A DNA stretch of 21,619 bases from Palsa-1188 sp050010575. GTDB taxonomy: Bacteria; Bacillota; DSM-12270; Thermacetogeniales; Thermacetogeniaceae. The notes below the pieces were generated by a model, which worked only from the letters and a program-made list of their open reading frames with translations, made no database searches and was not told the origin of the DNA. The position numbers and the translations under genes were made by a program. Below, one piece after another: positions 14,926 to 21,619 of the stretch. The first letter of the stretch is position 1, and every line of letters starts with the position of its first letter. Where the stretch lies: assembly GCA_050010575.1 (NCBI GenBank), contig JBEKKU010000024.1:1-21619 (forward strand). Reading direction: 5' to 3'.

Positions 14926-14940
14926 GAAAAAAATTTTTTC
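14926..14940. other. A7T6 palindromic tract between mazG and the HU gene
   Basis: G-A7-T6-C forms a near-perfect palindrome of pure A/T in otherwise GC-rich surroundings, about 80 bp before the HU gene. A/T tracts like this bend DNA, can act as UP elements for RNA polymerase and are attractive HU sites, so autoregulation is conceivable. No hairpin loop exists, so it is not a normal terminator. Confidence 0.4.
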
Positions 14941-14955
14941 AGCGGCAGTAAATTA

Positions 14956-14983
14956 GCAGGAGTTGCAAGGCTTCTGGCGAATA
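14956..14983 (+). promoter_or_regulatory. GCAGGA-n16-CGAATA element upstream of the HU gene
   Basis: GCAGGA at 14956-14961 and CGAATA at 14978-14983 frame a small imperfect hairpin (CAGGAG with CTTCTG). A related arrangement, GCAGGA then CGAA one base further apart, occurs upstream of the SLH protein gene (16935-16961). The function is unknown; it may be a shared leader or regulator site. Confidence 0.3.
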
Positions 14984-15020
14984 GTAGCCTAAATTTGAAA
15001 TTGCAAAGGAGGGTATTTGG

Positions 15021-15293
15021 TTGAATAAGGCTGAACTTGTTAGTAGTGTGGCAGAAAAGGCTGAGGTCACCAAGAAGGATGCAGAGAAGGTCATCACCGC
15101 AGTATTCGATGCAGTTGAAGCAGCGCTCGCAAAGGGCGAGAAGGTACAGCTCGTGGGATTTGGCACTTTTGAGGTGCGTGACCGGGCTGCCCGCACTGGG
15201 CGTAATCCCCAGACCGGCGCAGAAATCCAGATTGCTGCCACACGCGTGCCTGCTTTCAGGGCTGGTAAGGCTCTTAGAGACTCCATAGGCTAG
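15021..15293 (+). CDS. HU-family DNA-binding protein
   Basis: This 90-residue protein is a complete HU: M-N-K-A-E-L-V at the N-terminus, helical dimer core, then V-Q-L-V-G-F-G-T-F-E-V, the DNA-wrapping arm with R-T-G-R-N-P-Q-T-G (the arm proline is present), and the closing V-P-A-F-R-A-G-K-A-L. It binds and bends DNA non-specifically and compacts the nucleoid. The start is TTG 15021, 8 nt after AAAGGAGGG, a very strong site. The gene ends with two consecutive TAG codons. It sits between mazG and rqcP. Bacillus has no HU gene at this spot, though from memory related Clostridia do. Confidence 0.97.
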   Translation: MNKAELVSSVAEKAEVTKKDAEKVITAVFDAVEAALAKGEKVQLVGFGTFEVRDRAARTGRNPQTGAEIQIAATRVPAFRAGKALRDSIG

Positions 15294-15300
15294 TAGTTTT

Positions 15301-15322
15301 CCGTCTTCCTGCGGGAGACCGG
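15301..15322 (+). other. Hairpin directly after the HU stop codon
   Basis: CCG-TCTTCC (15301-15309), loop TGC, then GGGAGA-C-CGG (15313-15322) gives about nine base pairs with one G-U pair and one bulged C. It begins 7 nt after the stop codon and has no T-run. It may protect the 3' end of the HU mRNA or be part of the leader of rqcP. Confidence 0.4.
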
Positions 15323-15372
15323 AGAGGCCACGTCCGATCTGCACCTGTGGAGCTGGATGCGATGAAGCAGGT

Positions 15373-15424
15373 ATTAGTTGTCCTAATGACTGCCAGAGGT
15401 TCTCATGAAGAACCTTTTTCTTTT
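15373..15424 (+). terminator. Tandem hairpins ending in a Rho-independent terminator between HU and rqcP
   Basis: The main hairpin is AGGTTCT (15397-15403), loop CATGA, AGAACCT (15409-15415), followed by TTTT-C-TTTT. This is a canonical terminator. A smaller hairpin, ATTAG-TTGTC-CTAAT (15373-15387), precedes it. The T-run ends only 7 nt before the AAGGAGGGG of rqcP, so rqcP is expressed either by read-through or from a promoter I cannot identify. Confidence 0.7.
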
Positions 15425-15446
15425 GCCTGAAAGGAGGGGAGTCTGT

Positions 15447-15746
15447 TTGCGCATCGACAAATTTTTACAAGTAAGCCGCCTGGTCAAGCGCCGGACTAAC
15501 GCCAAGGAAGTCTGTGACGCCGGGCGGGTTTGCATCAACGGGCACCCGGCCAAGCCTGGCAGCGAGGTCAAGGTTGGCGATCTGGTCAGCCTCACCTGGG
15601 GGCGTAAGACTACCGACGTGGAGGTGCTGGATGTGCCAGAGCGCAGCATTCCCGCCGCCCAGGCCAAGACCATCTACAAATGCTTGCGGGAGTTCAGCGC
15701 TGTTTCCTCCCGGCTGCTGCCGGATGAGGCGGATGAGGCAGACTGA
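15447..15746 (+). CDS. rqcP: S4-domain ribosome quality control protein
   Basis: RqcP (YabO) is a small RNA-binding S4 protein. It works with RqcH on stalled 50S subunits, supporting addition of C-terminal alanine tails to incomplete proteins. This 99-residue protein starts M-R-I-D-K-F-L-Q-V-S-R-L-V-K-R-R, the classic S4/RqcP pattern, followed by A-K-E-V-C-D-A-G-R-V and G-D-L-V-S-L. The start is TTG 15447, 7 nt after AAGGAGGGG; an ATG further upstream at 15405 lies inside the terminator hairpin and is not credible. The C-terminus is acidic. The gene position after mazG matches Bacillus yabO. The HU gene and a terminator intervene. Confidence 0.93.
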   Translation: MRIDKFLQVSRLVKRRTNAKEVCDAGRVCINGHPAKPGSEVKVGDLVSLTWGRKTTDVEVLDVPERSIPAAQAKTIYKCLREFSAVSSRLLPDEADEAD

Positions 15747-15795
15747 GGCTGCCGTATACAATAGATCCCTCCCGTTCATAATAAAAATAGACAAT

Positions 15796-15812
15796 TTGGC
15801 CGATCAGGCCAA
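15796..15812. other. Small palindrome before the SpoIID-type gene
   Basis: TTGGCC-GATCA-GGCCAA is a perfect 6-bp inverted repeat 27 bp before the ATG at 15839, between a modest AT-rich stretch and the ribosome binding site. It could be an operator or RNA hairpin. I saw no convincing sporulation sigma-factor promoter nearby. Confidence 0.35.
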
Positions 15813-15838
15813 CCAACCGACTGGGAAGGGATGCCGTC

Positions 15839-16813
15839 ATGGAGTCATCCAGCAGGTCACGCCTTATTACTCTGGGGGTCATCGCCGCGCTGGCAGTGAT
15901 CGCCCTGGTGGGTTCGCTGCAGGGTGGCAGGCCACCAGCCCGGCAGCCGGCACCCCAGACCCCGGCTGTTCAGCCTGGCGGGGAGCCGCAGATCACGCTC
16001 TACGTGAACCAGGCCGGCGAGAAGAAAAAGATCAAGTTGGAGGATTACGTGGCCGGGGTAGTGGCAGCGGAGCTAGATCCTCAGTGGCCAGAGCAGGCGT
16101 TGGCCGCCCAGGCGATCCTTGCCCGGACCTTCACCCTGCAAAAAATCAATTATGAACATGGCGTACCCCAGCACGGAGCGGATGCCTCCACTGACCCCCA
16201 AGAGTTTCAGGCTTACGATCCGAGCAAGATTAACGACAACGTCCGTAAGGCGGTGGCCAGCACCCGGGGACAGGTGATCGAGTATAACGGCAAGTACGTC
16301 AGGGCCTGGTTCCATTCCAACGCCGGGGGGAAGACCGATACTGCTCAGGCAGGACTGGACTTCAACCAGGAACCGACCCCCTATATCAGGGTGGTCAGCG
16401 ATCCCGGCCAGCAGGTGGCGCCGCCGGGTGAGAAGAATTGGCAAATCACTGTGCCTCTGACCCGGGTTCGGGAGGCAGTAAGAAGTATTGTCGGTAAAGA
16501 TCCGGGGGTGATCGCCAATGCCTCCGTCGCCAAGAAGAGTGCTTCAGGCAGAGCGGTTACGGTCAAGCTGAACAACATCACCTTGAGCGGGCCAGCCCTG
16601 CGCCTGGCCTTGGGGGCAGAGTTGATGAAATCCACCCTGCTCGATCAGTTTCAAATCAGGGGTCAGCAGTTGTATATCACCGGGCGCGGCCGGGGGCACG
16701 GGGTGGGTATGAGCCAGTGGGGCGCCTACTATTATGCCAGGCAGGGCAAGGCTCCGCAGGAGATCATCAGGCAATATTATCAGGGAGTAACCTTCACCAA
16801 GGCTTACAGTTAA
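15839..16813 (+). CDS. SpoIID/LytB domain protein (peptidoglycan lytic enzyme-like)
   Basis: SpoIID is a lytic transglycosylase that cleaves glycan strands during engulfment; the same domain occurs in LytB amidase enhancers. This 324-residue protein has an N-terminal membrane anchor or signal (hydrophobic 9-27), a Pro-rich linker (31-50), then the domain: L-E-D-Y-V-A-G-V-V-A-A-E-L-D with Glu78 at the position of the SpoIID catalytic glutamate, Q-A-L-A-A-Q-A-I-L-A-R-T-F, W-F-H-S-N-A-G-G-K-T, and the closing G-R-G-R-G-H-G-V-G-M-S-Q-W-G-A. The usual second-position S-W-P is Q-W-P. It probably acts outside the membrane. ATG 15839 follows GGGAAGGGATG. Bacillus has the sporulation genes yabP and yabQ at this place, so a sporulation role is possible but not shown. 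Confidence 0.9.
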   Translation: MESSSRSRLITLGVIAALAVIALVGSLQGGRPPARQPAPQTPAVQPGGEPQITLYVNQAGEKKKIKLEDYVAGVVAAELDPQWPEQALAAQAILARTFTLQKINYEHGVPQHGADASTDPQEFQAYDPSKINDNVRKAVASTRGQVIEYNGKYVRAWFHSNAGGKTDTAQAGLDFNQEPTPYIRVVSDPGQQVAPPGEKNWQITVPLTRVREAVRSIVGKDPGVIANASVAKKSASGRAVTVKLNNITLSGPALRLALGAELMKSTLLDQFQIRGQQLYITGRGRGHGVGMSQWGAYYYARQGKAPQEIIRQYYQGVTFTKAYS

Positions 16814-16863
16814 CGGAAGCCGGAGACAGGAAGTCAAAAAGTCAGAACAAGAGTTTTTGTAAG

Positions 16864-16902
16864 GGTCCGGTGGCAGCCTTGGCTGCAGCCGGACCTATTT
16901 CT
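16864..16902 (+). terminator. Rho-independent terminator after the SpoIID-type gene
   Basis: A strong composite hairpin: outer GGTCCGG (16864-16870) with CCGGACC (16889-16895), inner GCAGCC with GGCTGC around a TT loop, and a small mismatch between them. The tail is TATTTCTT. It begins about 50 nt after the stop codon and closes the upstream transcription unit. Confidence 0.75.
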
Positions 16903-17015
16903 TATCTTCCCTTAAGGTTTCCAGTTGCGATCAGGCAGGATTTAGCACGAATGGTCCCGAAGATGTTAATACCGTTCATTAAATGAGGAGCACTTCTGAT
17001 TGTAGGGGAGAGGCA

Positions 17016-17819
17016 GTGAACAAACGGAAGAGCTTGCTGTGGCTATTTTTTTGCGTTGTTGTGCTACTCCTGATCTGCTATTTACCGGCTCGGGCCTGGC
17101 TTGCCGGATCGGCGGAGGCTTCCGGCCAACCGGCCGCCGGCCCGGGCTCGGCCGCTGACCCGGTGCTGTCTGTGAATTCCTTGGAGCAGTACCTGAAACA
17201 ACTTTTTACTGATCAGAACCAACAGCTCGACAGCCTGCAGGCCAGGTTGAACCTGGTATCACAAGAGCTGCAGGCAATTCAGGGAAAAACCGGGGCCCCC
17301 TTTCCGGATCTTTACGGGCATTGGGCAGCCGGCGCCGTATCGACGCTGAAGAATCGGGAGGTCGTCAGCGGTTACCCTGATGGCAATTATCACCCGGAAG
17401 ACCGGGTCACCAGGGCGGCCATGGCGGTGATGTTGACCCGGATCAAGAATCTCCTGTCCAACCCGGGGGCTGCCGGATTTCCGGATGTGCCGTCCAGCTA
17501 CTGGGCGGCTGGCGCTATCGGAGCGGCCCGGGCGGCAGGATACCTGCAGGGTTATGCTGACGGAACTTTTCACCCGGAGCAGGGGGTCAGCCGGGCCGAA
17601 GCAGCGGCGCTATTGGAAAAAGCCTTTTCACCGCAGGGCAGCGCCACTGTTGTCAACTATACTGACGTCAGCAGCAGCTATTGGGCTGCCGGGGCTATCA
17701 ACCACCTGGCATCAGCCGGGGTCGTCAGCGGTTACCCGGACGGCACTTTCCACCCTGAAAGGATCGTCAGCCGAGCCGAAGCAGCGGCGCTGCTAAACCG
17801 GGTCCTGCTGCCCCAGTAA
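17016..17819 (+). CDS. Exported protein with three SLH domains
   Basis: A 267-residue surface protein. K-R-K then a hydrophobic stretch (about 6-22) and A-W-L-A-G-S-A-E-A suggest a signal peptide cut near 34. A short glutamine-rich, probably coiled-coil segment (about 55-88) follows. Three S-layer homology repeats then start near 95, 153 and 215, each with F/Y-x-D-V/L and H/Y-W-A-A-G-A, then G-Y-x-D-G-x-(Y/F)-H-P-E and (S/T)-R-A. SLH trimers bind pyruvylated secondary wall polymers, so the protein should sit on the cell wall. No other catalytic domain is seen. The start is GTG 17016 behind AGGGGAGAGG; an ATG at 16983 in the same frame has no such site. SLH2 and SLH3 also share nearly identical DNA, suggesting recent duplication or conversion. 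Confidence 0.92.
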   Translation: MNKRKSLLWLFFCVVVLLLICYLPARAWLAGSAEASGQPAAGPGSAADPVLSVNSLEQYLKQLFTDQNQQLDSLQARLNLVSQELQAIQGKTGAPFPDLYGHWAAGAVSTLKNREVVSGYPDGNYHPEDRVTRAAMAVMLTRIKNLLSNPGAAGFPDVPSSYWAAGAIGAARAAGYLQGYADGTFHPEQGVSRAEAAALLEKAFSPQGSATVVNYTDVSSSYWAAGAINHLASAGVVSGYPDGTFHPERIVSRAEAAALLNRVLLPQ

Positions 17820-17894
17820 GTTAATCCCGGTGGTTGGCCGGAACGGACTGAGACTGGTAATGACGGACGGAGGCTGCCTGGAAAGGGAGAAGTC

Positions 17895-18698
17895 ATGGAC
17901 AAGCTGATGTCAGCAAAAAAAGATATTTTAGGGGTGGGAGTCCACCCTTTTACCTTAGTGGAAGCTGTGGAGGCGATCACCGGCAGGATCCGTCCGGCTG
18001 AGCATGAGGCGCCAACGTTTAACATTGGAGAAACTCCTGGAGTATTTCAGGTAATCACCCTCAATCCGGAGATGCTCTACCGGGCCCGATATGACCAGAA
18101 TATCCGGCAACTGCTGAACCGCGGCGATCTGGTAGTGCCTGACGGGTATGGGGTCGTCTGGGCGGGCGAACATCTTGGCTGCTCCTTTCCGGAGCGGGTT
18201 GCCGGGATCGAACTGCTCCAGTCGCTGGCTGTGAGGGCGGCAGCTGCCGGGTGGCGCCTATACCTGCTGGGGGGAGCACCCGGAGTGGCTGCGGATGCCG
18301 CAGCCAACTTGCAGAGACAGCACCCGGGGCTACAGGTGGCGGGAACCGGGCATGGCTACTTCGGTGAAGCAGAACTGCCGGCAGTTCTCCAGCGGATCAG
18401 GGAGGCAGACCCCGACCTGCTCCTGGTGGGTATGGGTTTTCCCAAACAGGAGCAATTCATCGACGAACATCGCCAGCAGCTAGGCCGACTGGTGGCTGTC
18501 GGGGTAGGGGGAAGCTTTGACGTCGTCTCCGGCAGGCTGCGCCGCTCACCGTTATGGATGCAGCAACTCCGGTTGGAATGGCTATTCCGGGCTTTTCAGG
18601 AGCCGGCTCGCTGGCGGCGCCTGCTGGTACTGCCCCGGTTTATCGGTATGGTCCTGTTAACCCGGCAAGAATTGGACTCCGGGAAAGGCAATCACTGA
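17895..18698 (+). CDS. WecG/TagA/CpsF family glycosyltransferase
   Basis: This family (GT26) transfers a sugar, classically N-acetylmannosamine, to GlcNAc on undecaprenyl diphosphate during wall-polymer assembly at the inner membrane face. The 267-residue protein shows I-T-L-N-P-E-M-L (54-61), V-V-P-D-G-Y-G-V-V-W-A (80-90) with Asp83 in the conserved motif, Y-L-L-G-G-A-P-G-V-A, the hallmark V-G-M-G-F-P-K-Q-E, and G-V-G-G-S-F-D-V-V-S-G. The C-terminal W-L-F-R-A-F-Q-E-P-A-R-W-R-R is the membrane-association segment typical of the family. About 15 extra residues (roughly 33-50) precede the first motif. The ATG at 17895 follows GGAAAGGGAG. It is 75 bp after the SLH gene, suggesting co-expression: ManNAc polymers are the classical SLH ligand. 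Confidence 0.94.
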   Translation: MDKLMSAKKDILGVGVHPFTLVEAVEAITGRIRPAEHEAPTFNIGETPGVFQVITLNPEMLYRARYDQNIRQLLNRGDLVVPDGYGVVWAGEHLGCSFPERVAGIELLQSLAVRAAAAGWRLYLLGGAPGVAADAAANLQRQHPGLQVAGTGHGYFGEAELPAVLQRIREADPDLLLVGMGFPKQEQFIDEHRQQLGRLVAVGVGGSFDVVSGRLRRSPLWMQQLRLEWLFRAFQEPARWRRLLVLPRFIGMVLLTRQELDSGKGNH

Positions 18699-18713
18699 AT
18701 AAAAATCCGTTAT

Positions 18714-18760
18714 GCTGCCGCAAGTTGTAAGAAAACCGGCGGCAGCGGGGTATTTCTATA
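18714..18760 (+). terminator. Possible terminator hairpin after the glycosyltransferase gene
   Basis: GCTGCCGC (18714-18721) pairs perfectly with GCGGCAGC (18739-18746) across a 17-nt loop. A short T-containing tail (tatttctata) follows. The large loop and weak tail make it a poor terminator; it may instead shape the leader of the subtilase gene. Confidence 0.4.
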
Positions 18761-18800
18761 AGAGTTCGGACAAAGCCTCCTCACGGGAGAGGGGATCCAC

Positions 18801-21619
18801 TTGAGAGACTGTAGATCTGTTCTTAAATATTGCGCTGTGCTGGTCCTAGCGATGCTGCTGGTGGCCGGCACTCTGGTGCTGTCCGGTCCGGAAAGCGGAT
18901 CGCCCGGGGCTGGTTTCCGGTTGTGGCTGCAACAGCATGGATTGGCCTCCCCTGAGCCCGGTGTGGTCATGGTGTTGCAACTGTCCGGTTTGGCCGGCCA
19001 GGACTCCCCGGGTGGGGATGCGGTCTGGACGTCTCTGCTCCGGCTTGGTGTAGAACAGGGAGATCTGTTGAGTAGCGACAGCTTCCTGGTGCGGGTACCC
19101 CAGAGTAAATTGGCAGCGGCAAGGGCTATAGCCGGCCCTGTCCTGAAAACATACAATCCCGGCAACCGCCTGGCCCAGTCTCTCTCAGGCGCCGATTCAG
19201 GCCCTGACCGGAGCGCTTCCCTCGCGGTGAATGTCACCGTGTTTGGTCCGGAGGATAAGACAGCCGTTGTCCAGGCGGTGCAGAGTCTCGGTGGCTCTGT
19301 GCTGCGCGGTGAGACGGAATCTGGGCGGGTTCTGCGGCTGCAGATACCCAGAACCAGTCTCGGAAGCATATCGCAGTTGCCTGCGGTAGTTTATATCGAG
19401 CCGGCAGAAAGCTACCGGCTGATGAACGATCGTGCCCGCGACCTGGTGGCGGCCACGCCGCTGGGCGCCGATGGCTGGTTGTCTCCATCCCAGCAGGGCC
19501 TGACTGGAGCCGGGCAGATCATCGGCCTGGCTGACAGTGGTCTGGATAAGGGTTCGATTGAGGATATTCACCCGGACCTGGCGAGCCTGCCCGGTCATAT
19601 GCCCAAGGTGGTCATGTTGAAATCCTGGGCGGGAGCACCCTCAGTAGCCGATCCTAACGGTCATGGCACCCACATGGCCGCCACTATCGCCGGAACCGGC
19701 GCTGCTTCATCCGGCCGGTACCAGGGCCTGGCGCCAGGGGCCAGCATCTACTTCCAGGGTCTAACCAATAGCTCCGGCCAACTGGATCCGCCACCAGATC
19801 TCACCGCCCTCTTCTCGCCGGCCTACGCGGCTGGGGTGCGCATCCACGTGAACGGCTGGGGAGGCGAGGGCAGCGGTTACCTGAGCGCGGCCTCCCAGAC
19901 CGACCAATTTATCAGAGAACACCCTGATTTTCTGGCGATATTCAGCGCCGGGAACAACGGGCCTGGAGCCGGCACCCTGACCCCGGAGGCCTATACGAAA
20001 AACGGGCTGGTGATCGGCGCCAGTCAGAGCCCGCACCCGGTTTTCAACCCGCAGCAAGTGAATGAGGGACAGGCCTTTGATTTTTCCAGCCACGGACCCA
20101 CCAGCGATGGGCGGATGAAGCCCGAACTGCTGGCCCCGGGGGCCCTGATCTCTGCCCGGGCGAGTCAGGTGGCTTCCGAGTTCAACTTGGATAACGGTTA
20201 CTACACCTACATGGAGGGGACCAGCATGGCGGCGGCAGTGGCAGGCGGCGCCGCCGCCATGCTGCGGGAGTACTTCCAGCATTATGAGCAGGCGCTCAGG
20301 CCAAGCGCAGCCCTGCTTAAAGCGGCTCTGATCAATGGCGCCAATCCCCCGGCGGCGGGGCCCAGCAGCGACGGTTTCGGGGTACTTGACCTGGGCAGCA
20401 CAATCCTATCCCTGCACGAAAAAGCCTTTAAATTCGTGGATGATCTGAAAGGAGCGGCTGGCGGAGAAACAGTCACCTATACTGATCAGGTATCGGCGGC
20501 CGGGTCGCCCTTCAAGGCCACCCTGGCCTGGACCGATCCGGCAGTAGCTGCAGGCGCCAGCCACCCACTGGTGAATAATCTTGATCTGATAGTACAGGAC
20601 CCTACCGGAAAAGTATGGCAAGGCAACTCATTTCTGTCGGACGGTAAACCTGACGATACCAACAATGTGGAACAGGTCTATATTGCCAAGCCGGAACTGG
20701 GGACGTATACCATTCTTGTGAAGGGGACGAGCATTGCCCAGAATACGGTGCCTGGCTCCTCCCGCAAAGTCCAGGATTTCGCACTGGTGTATGGCCAGCC
20801 ACTGGTTCGGGATGTAGTGCAGTCTGTCTCCTCAACAGTAACCCTGGCCTCAGGAGCCGAAGTCAACCTCAGCCAGGCCCGGATTAGTTGTGAGCGTGAT
20901 GGTCAGACGGTAGCCTGGCCGGCAGCAGGCAACGCTGGCGTCGGCAATTCTCAGGGCCAGACCGTGAACAACCAGCTAGCTGGCATGGACATCTACCTAT
21001 CGCCCGACACAACTGGTAGTCCTGGCTATGCCTACCTGGCCGGGCGTACCTGGCAGGCAGAAGGGGTGCAGCTAATCGAGGTGGGCAGCAACATCCTGTT
21101 GACGGAAATCAATCCCGATAGTCGCTCTGGCGGCTTTTTCCTCACTTCCGAAGCCAGCGATCAACTCCTGGTCAATGGGTCGACCTTGAAAGATCCAGGG
21201 ATACTGCCCCCGGGGGGCGAGATCAGGGCGACTATCAACCCCAGCACCCAGAAAATATGGCAGGCCGCGGTTGTCTTTAATGAAACCAGTGGGTTTTTAG
21301 ATCGGATCGATCTGTCCAAAAGGGAGTTGTTTTTACTGGGCAACCGGCAGCCCCTCTCCCTTGCCCCCCAGGCTGCCCTGGCCTACCTTGACCAGATCGC
21401 TGATGCCGACCGGGCGGACTCTCCCTTTGGAGCCGGCGCCAGTCCTGCCTGGGACAAGTTGCTTCCCGGCCTCAGTGTGAGGCTGATGCTGGCGCCGGGC
21501 AGTGGAGAGATCATGTATGTAGGAGCGCGCCGCCGGTTGGCGGTGGGCACTATCACTGGCGTTGATCCGGCCGCCAGGACTCTTACTCTGAGCAGCGGTC
21601 ATTCCTACCGGGTGGGCCC
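18801..21619 (+). CDS. Exported S8 (subtilisin-like) serine protease, C-terminus cut by window end
   Basis: The frame stays open for 939 residues to the window end, so the protein is large and incomplete. TTG 18801 lies 6 nt after GGGAGAGGGG. The N-terminus carries a hydrophobic signal or anchor (about 12-30). Residues about 135-205 resemble a propeptide. The protease domain has Asp245 (A-D-S-G-L-D), His288 (G-H-G-T-H-M-A), Asn385 (S-A-G-N-N-G) and Ser475 (G-T-S-M-A-A-A), a complete catalytic tetrad. A beta-sandwich follows at about 560-670 (A-T-L-A-W-T-D-P and N-N-L-D-L-I-V-Q-D-P), as in KP-43-type subtilases. Beyond about 680 the sequence is beta-rich and unrecognised, ending in a V-G-T-I-T-G-V-D-P-A-A-R-T pattern. 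It probably acts at the cell surface; an anchoring domain may lie past the edge. Confidence 0.92.
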   Translation, partial: MRDCRSVLKYCAVLVLAMLLVAGTLVLSGPESGSPGAGFRLWLQQHGLASPEPGVVMVLQLSGLAGQDSPGGDAVWTSLLRLGVEQGDLLSSDSFLVRVPQSKLAAARAIAGPVLKTYNPGNRLAQSLSGADSGPDRSASLAVNVTVFGPEDKTAVVQAVQSLGGSVLRGETESGRVLRLQIPRTSLGSISQLPAVVYIEPAESYRLMNDRARDLVAATPLGADGWLSPSQQGLTGAGQIIGLADSGLDKGSIEDIHPDLASLPGHMPKVVMLKSWAGAPSVADPNGHGTHMAATIAGTGAASSGRYQGLAPGASIYFQGLTNSSGQLDPPPDLTALFSPAYAAGVRIHVNGWGGEGSGYLSAASQTDQFIREHPDFLAIFSAGNNGPGAGTLTPEAYTKNGLVIGASQSPHPVFNPQQVNEGQAFDFSSHGPTSDGRMKPELLAPGALISARASQVASEFNLDNGYYTYMEGTSMAAAVAGGAAAMLREYFQHYEQALRPSAALLKAALINGANPPAAGPSSDGFGVLDLGSTILSLHEKAFKFVDDLKGAAGGETVTYTDQVSAAGSPFKATLAWTDPAVAAGASHPLVNNLDLIVQDPTGKVWQGNSFLSDGKPDDTNNVEQVYIAKPELGTYTILVKGTSIAQNTVPGSSRKVQDFALVYGQPLVRDVVQSVSSTVTLASGAEVNLSQARISCERDGQTVAWPAAGNAGVGNSQGQTVNNQLAGMDIYLSPDTTGSPGYAYLAGRTWQAEGVQLIEVGSNILLTEINPDSRSGGFFLTSEASDQLLVNGSTLKDPGILPPGGEIRATINPSTQKIWQAAVVFNETSGFLDRIDLSKRELFLLGNRQPLSLAPQAALAYLDQIADADRADSPFGAGASPAWDKLLPGLSVRLMLAPGSGEIMYVGARRRLAVGTITGVDPAARTLTLSSGHSYRVG

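Noticed and set aside
15405..15446. Upstream ATG start for rqcP
   Set aside because: It lies in the loop of the terminator hairpin, and the added residues are not part of the S4 family; TTG 15447 follows a strong ribosome binding site.
17300..17800. Tandem repeat array or CRISPR suggested by near-identical DNA in the SLH gene
   Set aside because: The repeats are in-frame SLH coding units of about 180 bp without spacers.

Overview
The window looks like chromosome from a GC-rich, spore-forming, Gram-positive bacterium of the Bacillota, probably Clostridia-like and possibly Peptococcaceae/Desulfotomaculum-like. That placement is inference from three things: the gene order matches the Bacillus tmk-holB-ricT-rsmI and spoVB(yabM)-mazG(yabN)-rqcP(yabO) clusters; RicT, SpoIID-type and SLH-domain proteins are present; and GTG/TTG starts behind strong AGGAGG-type ribosome binding sites are common. 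Coding DNA is clearly GC-rich, while the 660-1200 region is AT-rich.

Layout. (1) 1-625, minus strand: a LysE-type exporter, cut by the window edge, translationally coupled to an Lrp/AsnC regulator with a palindromic candidate operator in front of it. (2) 660-1290: AT-rich DNA holding the frameshifted C-terminal remnant of a TetR regulator. (3) 1291-3495: a 734-residue cytosolic protein of no recognised function, built from two copies of a Cys-containing beta-rich module plus a C-terminal beta-rich region. (4) 3544-5559: hairpins, then an Orn/Lys/Arg decarboxylase-like PLP enzyme with two unusual low-complexity insertions. (5) 5609-7636, minus strand: flavin reductase, DJ-1/PfpI protein and a QueG-like double [4Fe-4S] protein, lying between the decarboxylase and tmk, which are close neighbours in Bacillus. 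(6) 7890-11395: tmk, holB, ricT and rsmI. (7) 11500-15746: SpoVB-like flippase, MazG, HU and RqcP, with a strong terminator between HU and rqcP. (8) 15839-21619: a cell-envelope block of SpoIID/LytB-domain protein, three-SLH protein, WecG/TagA/CpsF glycosyltransferase and a large exported subtilase that runs off the right edge.

How the genes fit together. Block 6 is housekeeping: dTTP supply, clamp-loader subunit, RicT regulator and 16S rRNA methylation. Block 7 combines lipid-linked precursor export, nucleotide-pool cleaning, nucleoid structure and ribosome quality control. Block 8 is a plausible surface module: the WecG/TagA enzyme would transfer ManNAc to lipid-linked wall polymers, SLH domains classically bind pyruvylated ManNAc polymers, and the SpoIID-type and subtilase enzymes would remodel glycan and protein at the surface.

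The least explained items are the duplicated-module orphan protein, the insertions in the decarboxylase, the hairpin with a T-box-like core ahead of tmk, and the tandem hairpins between HU and rqcP. I saw no tRNA, rRNA, CRISPR array, transposase or prophage genes.
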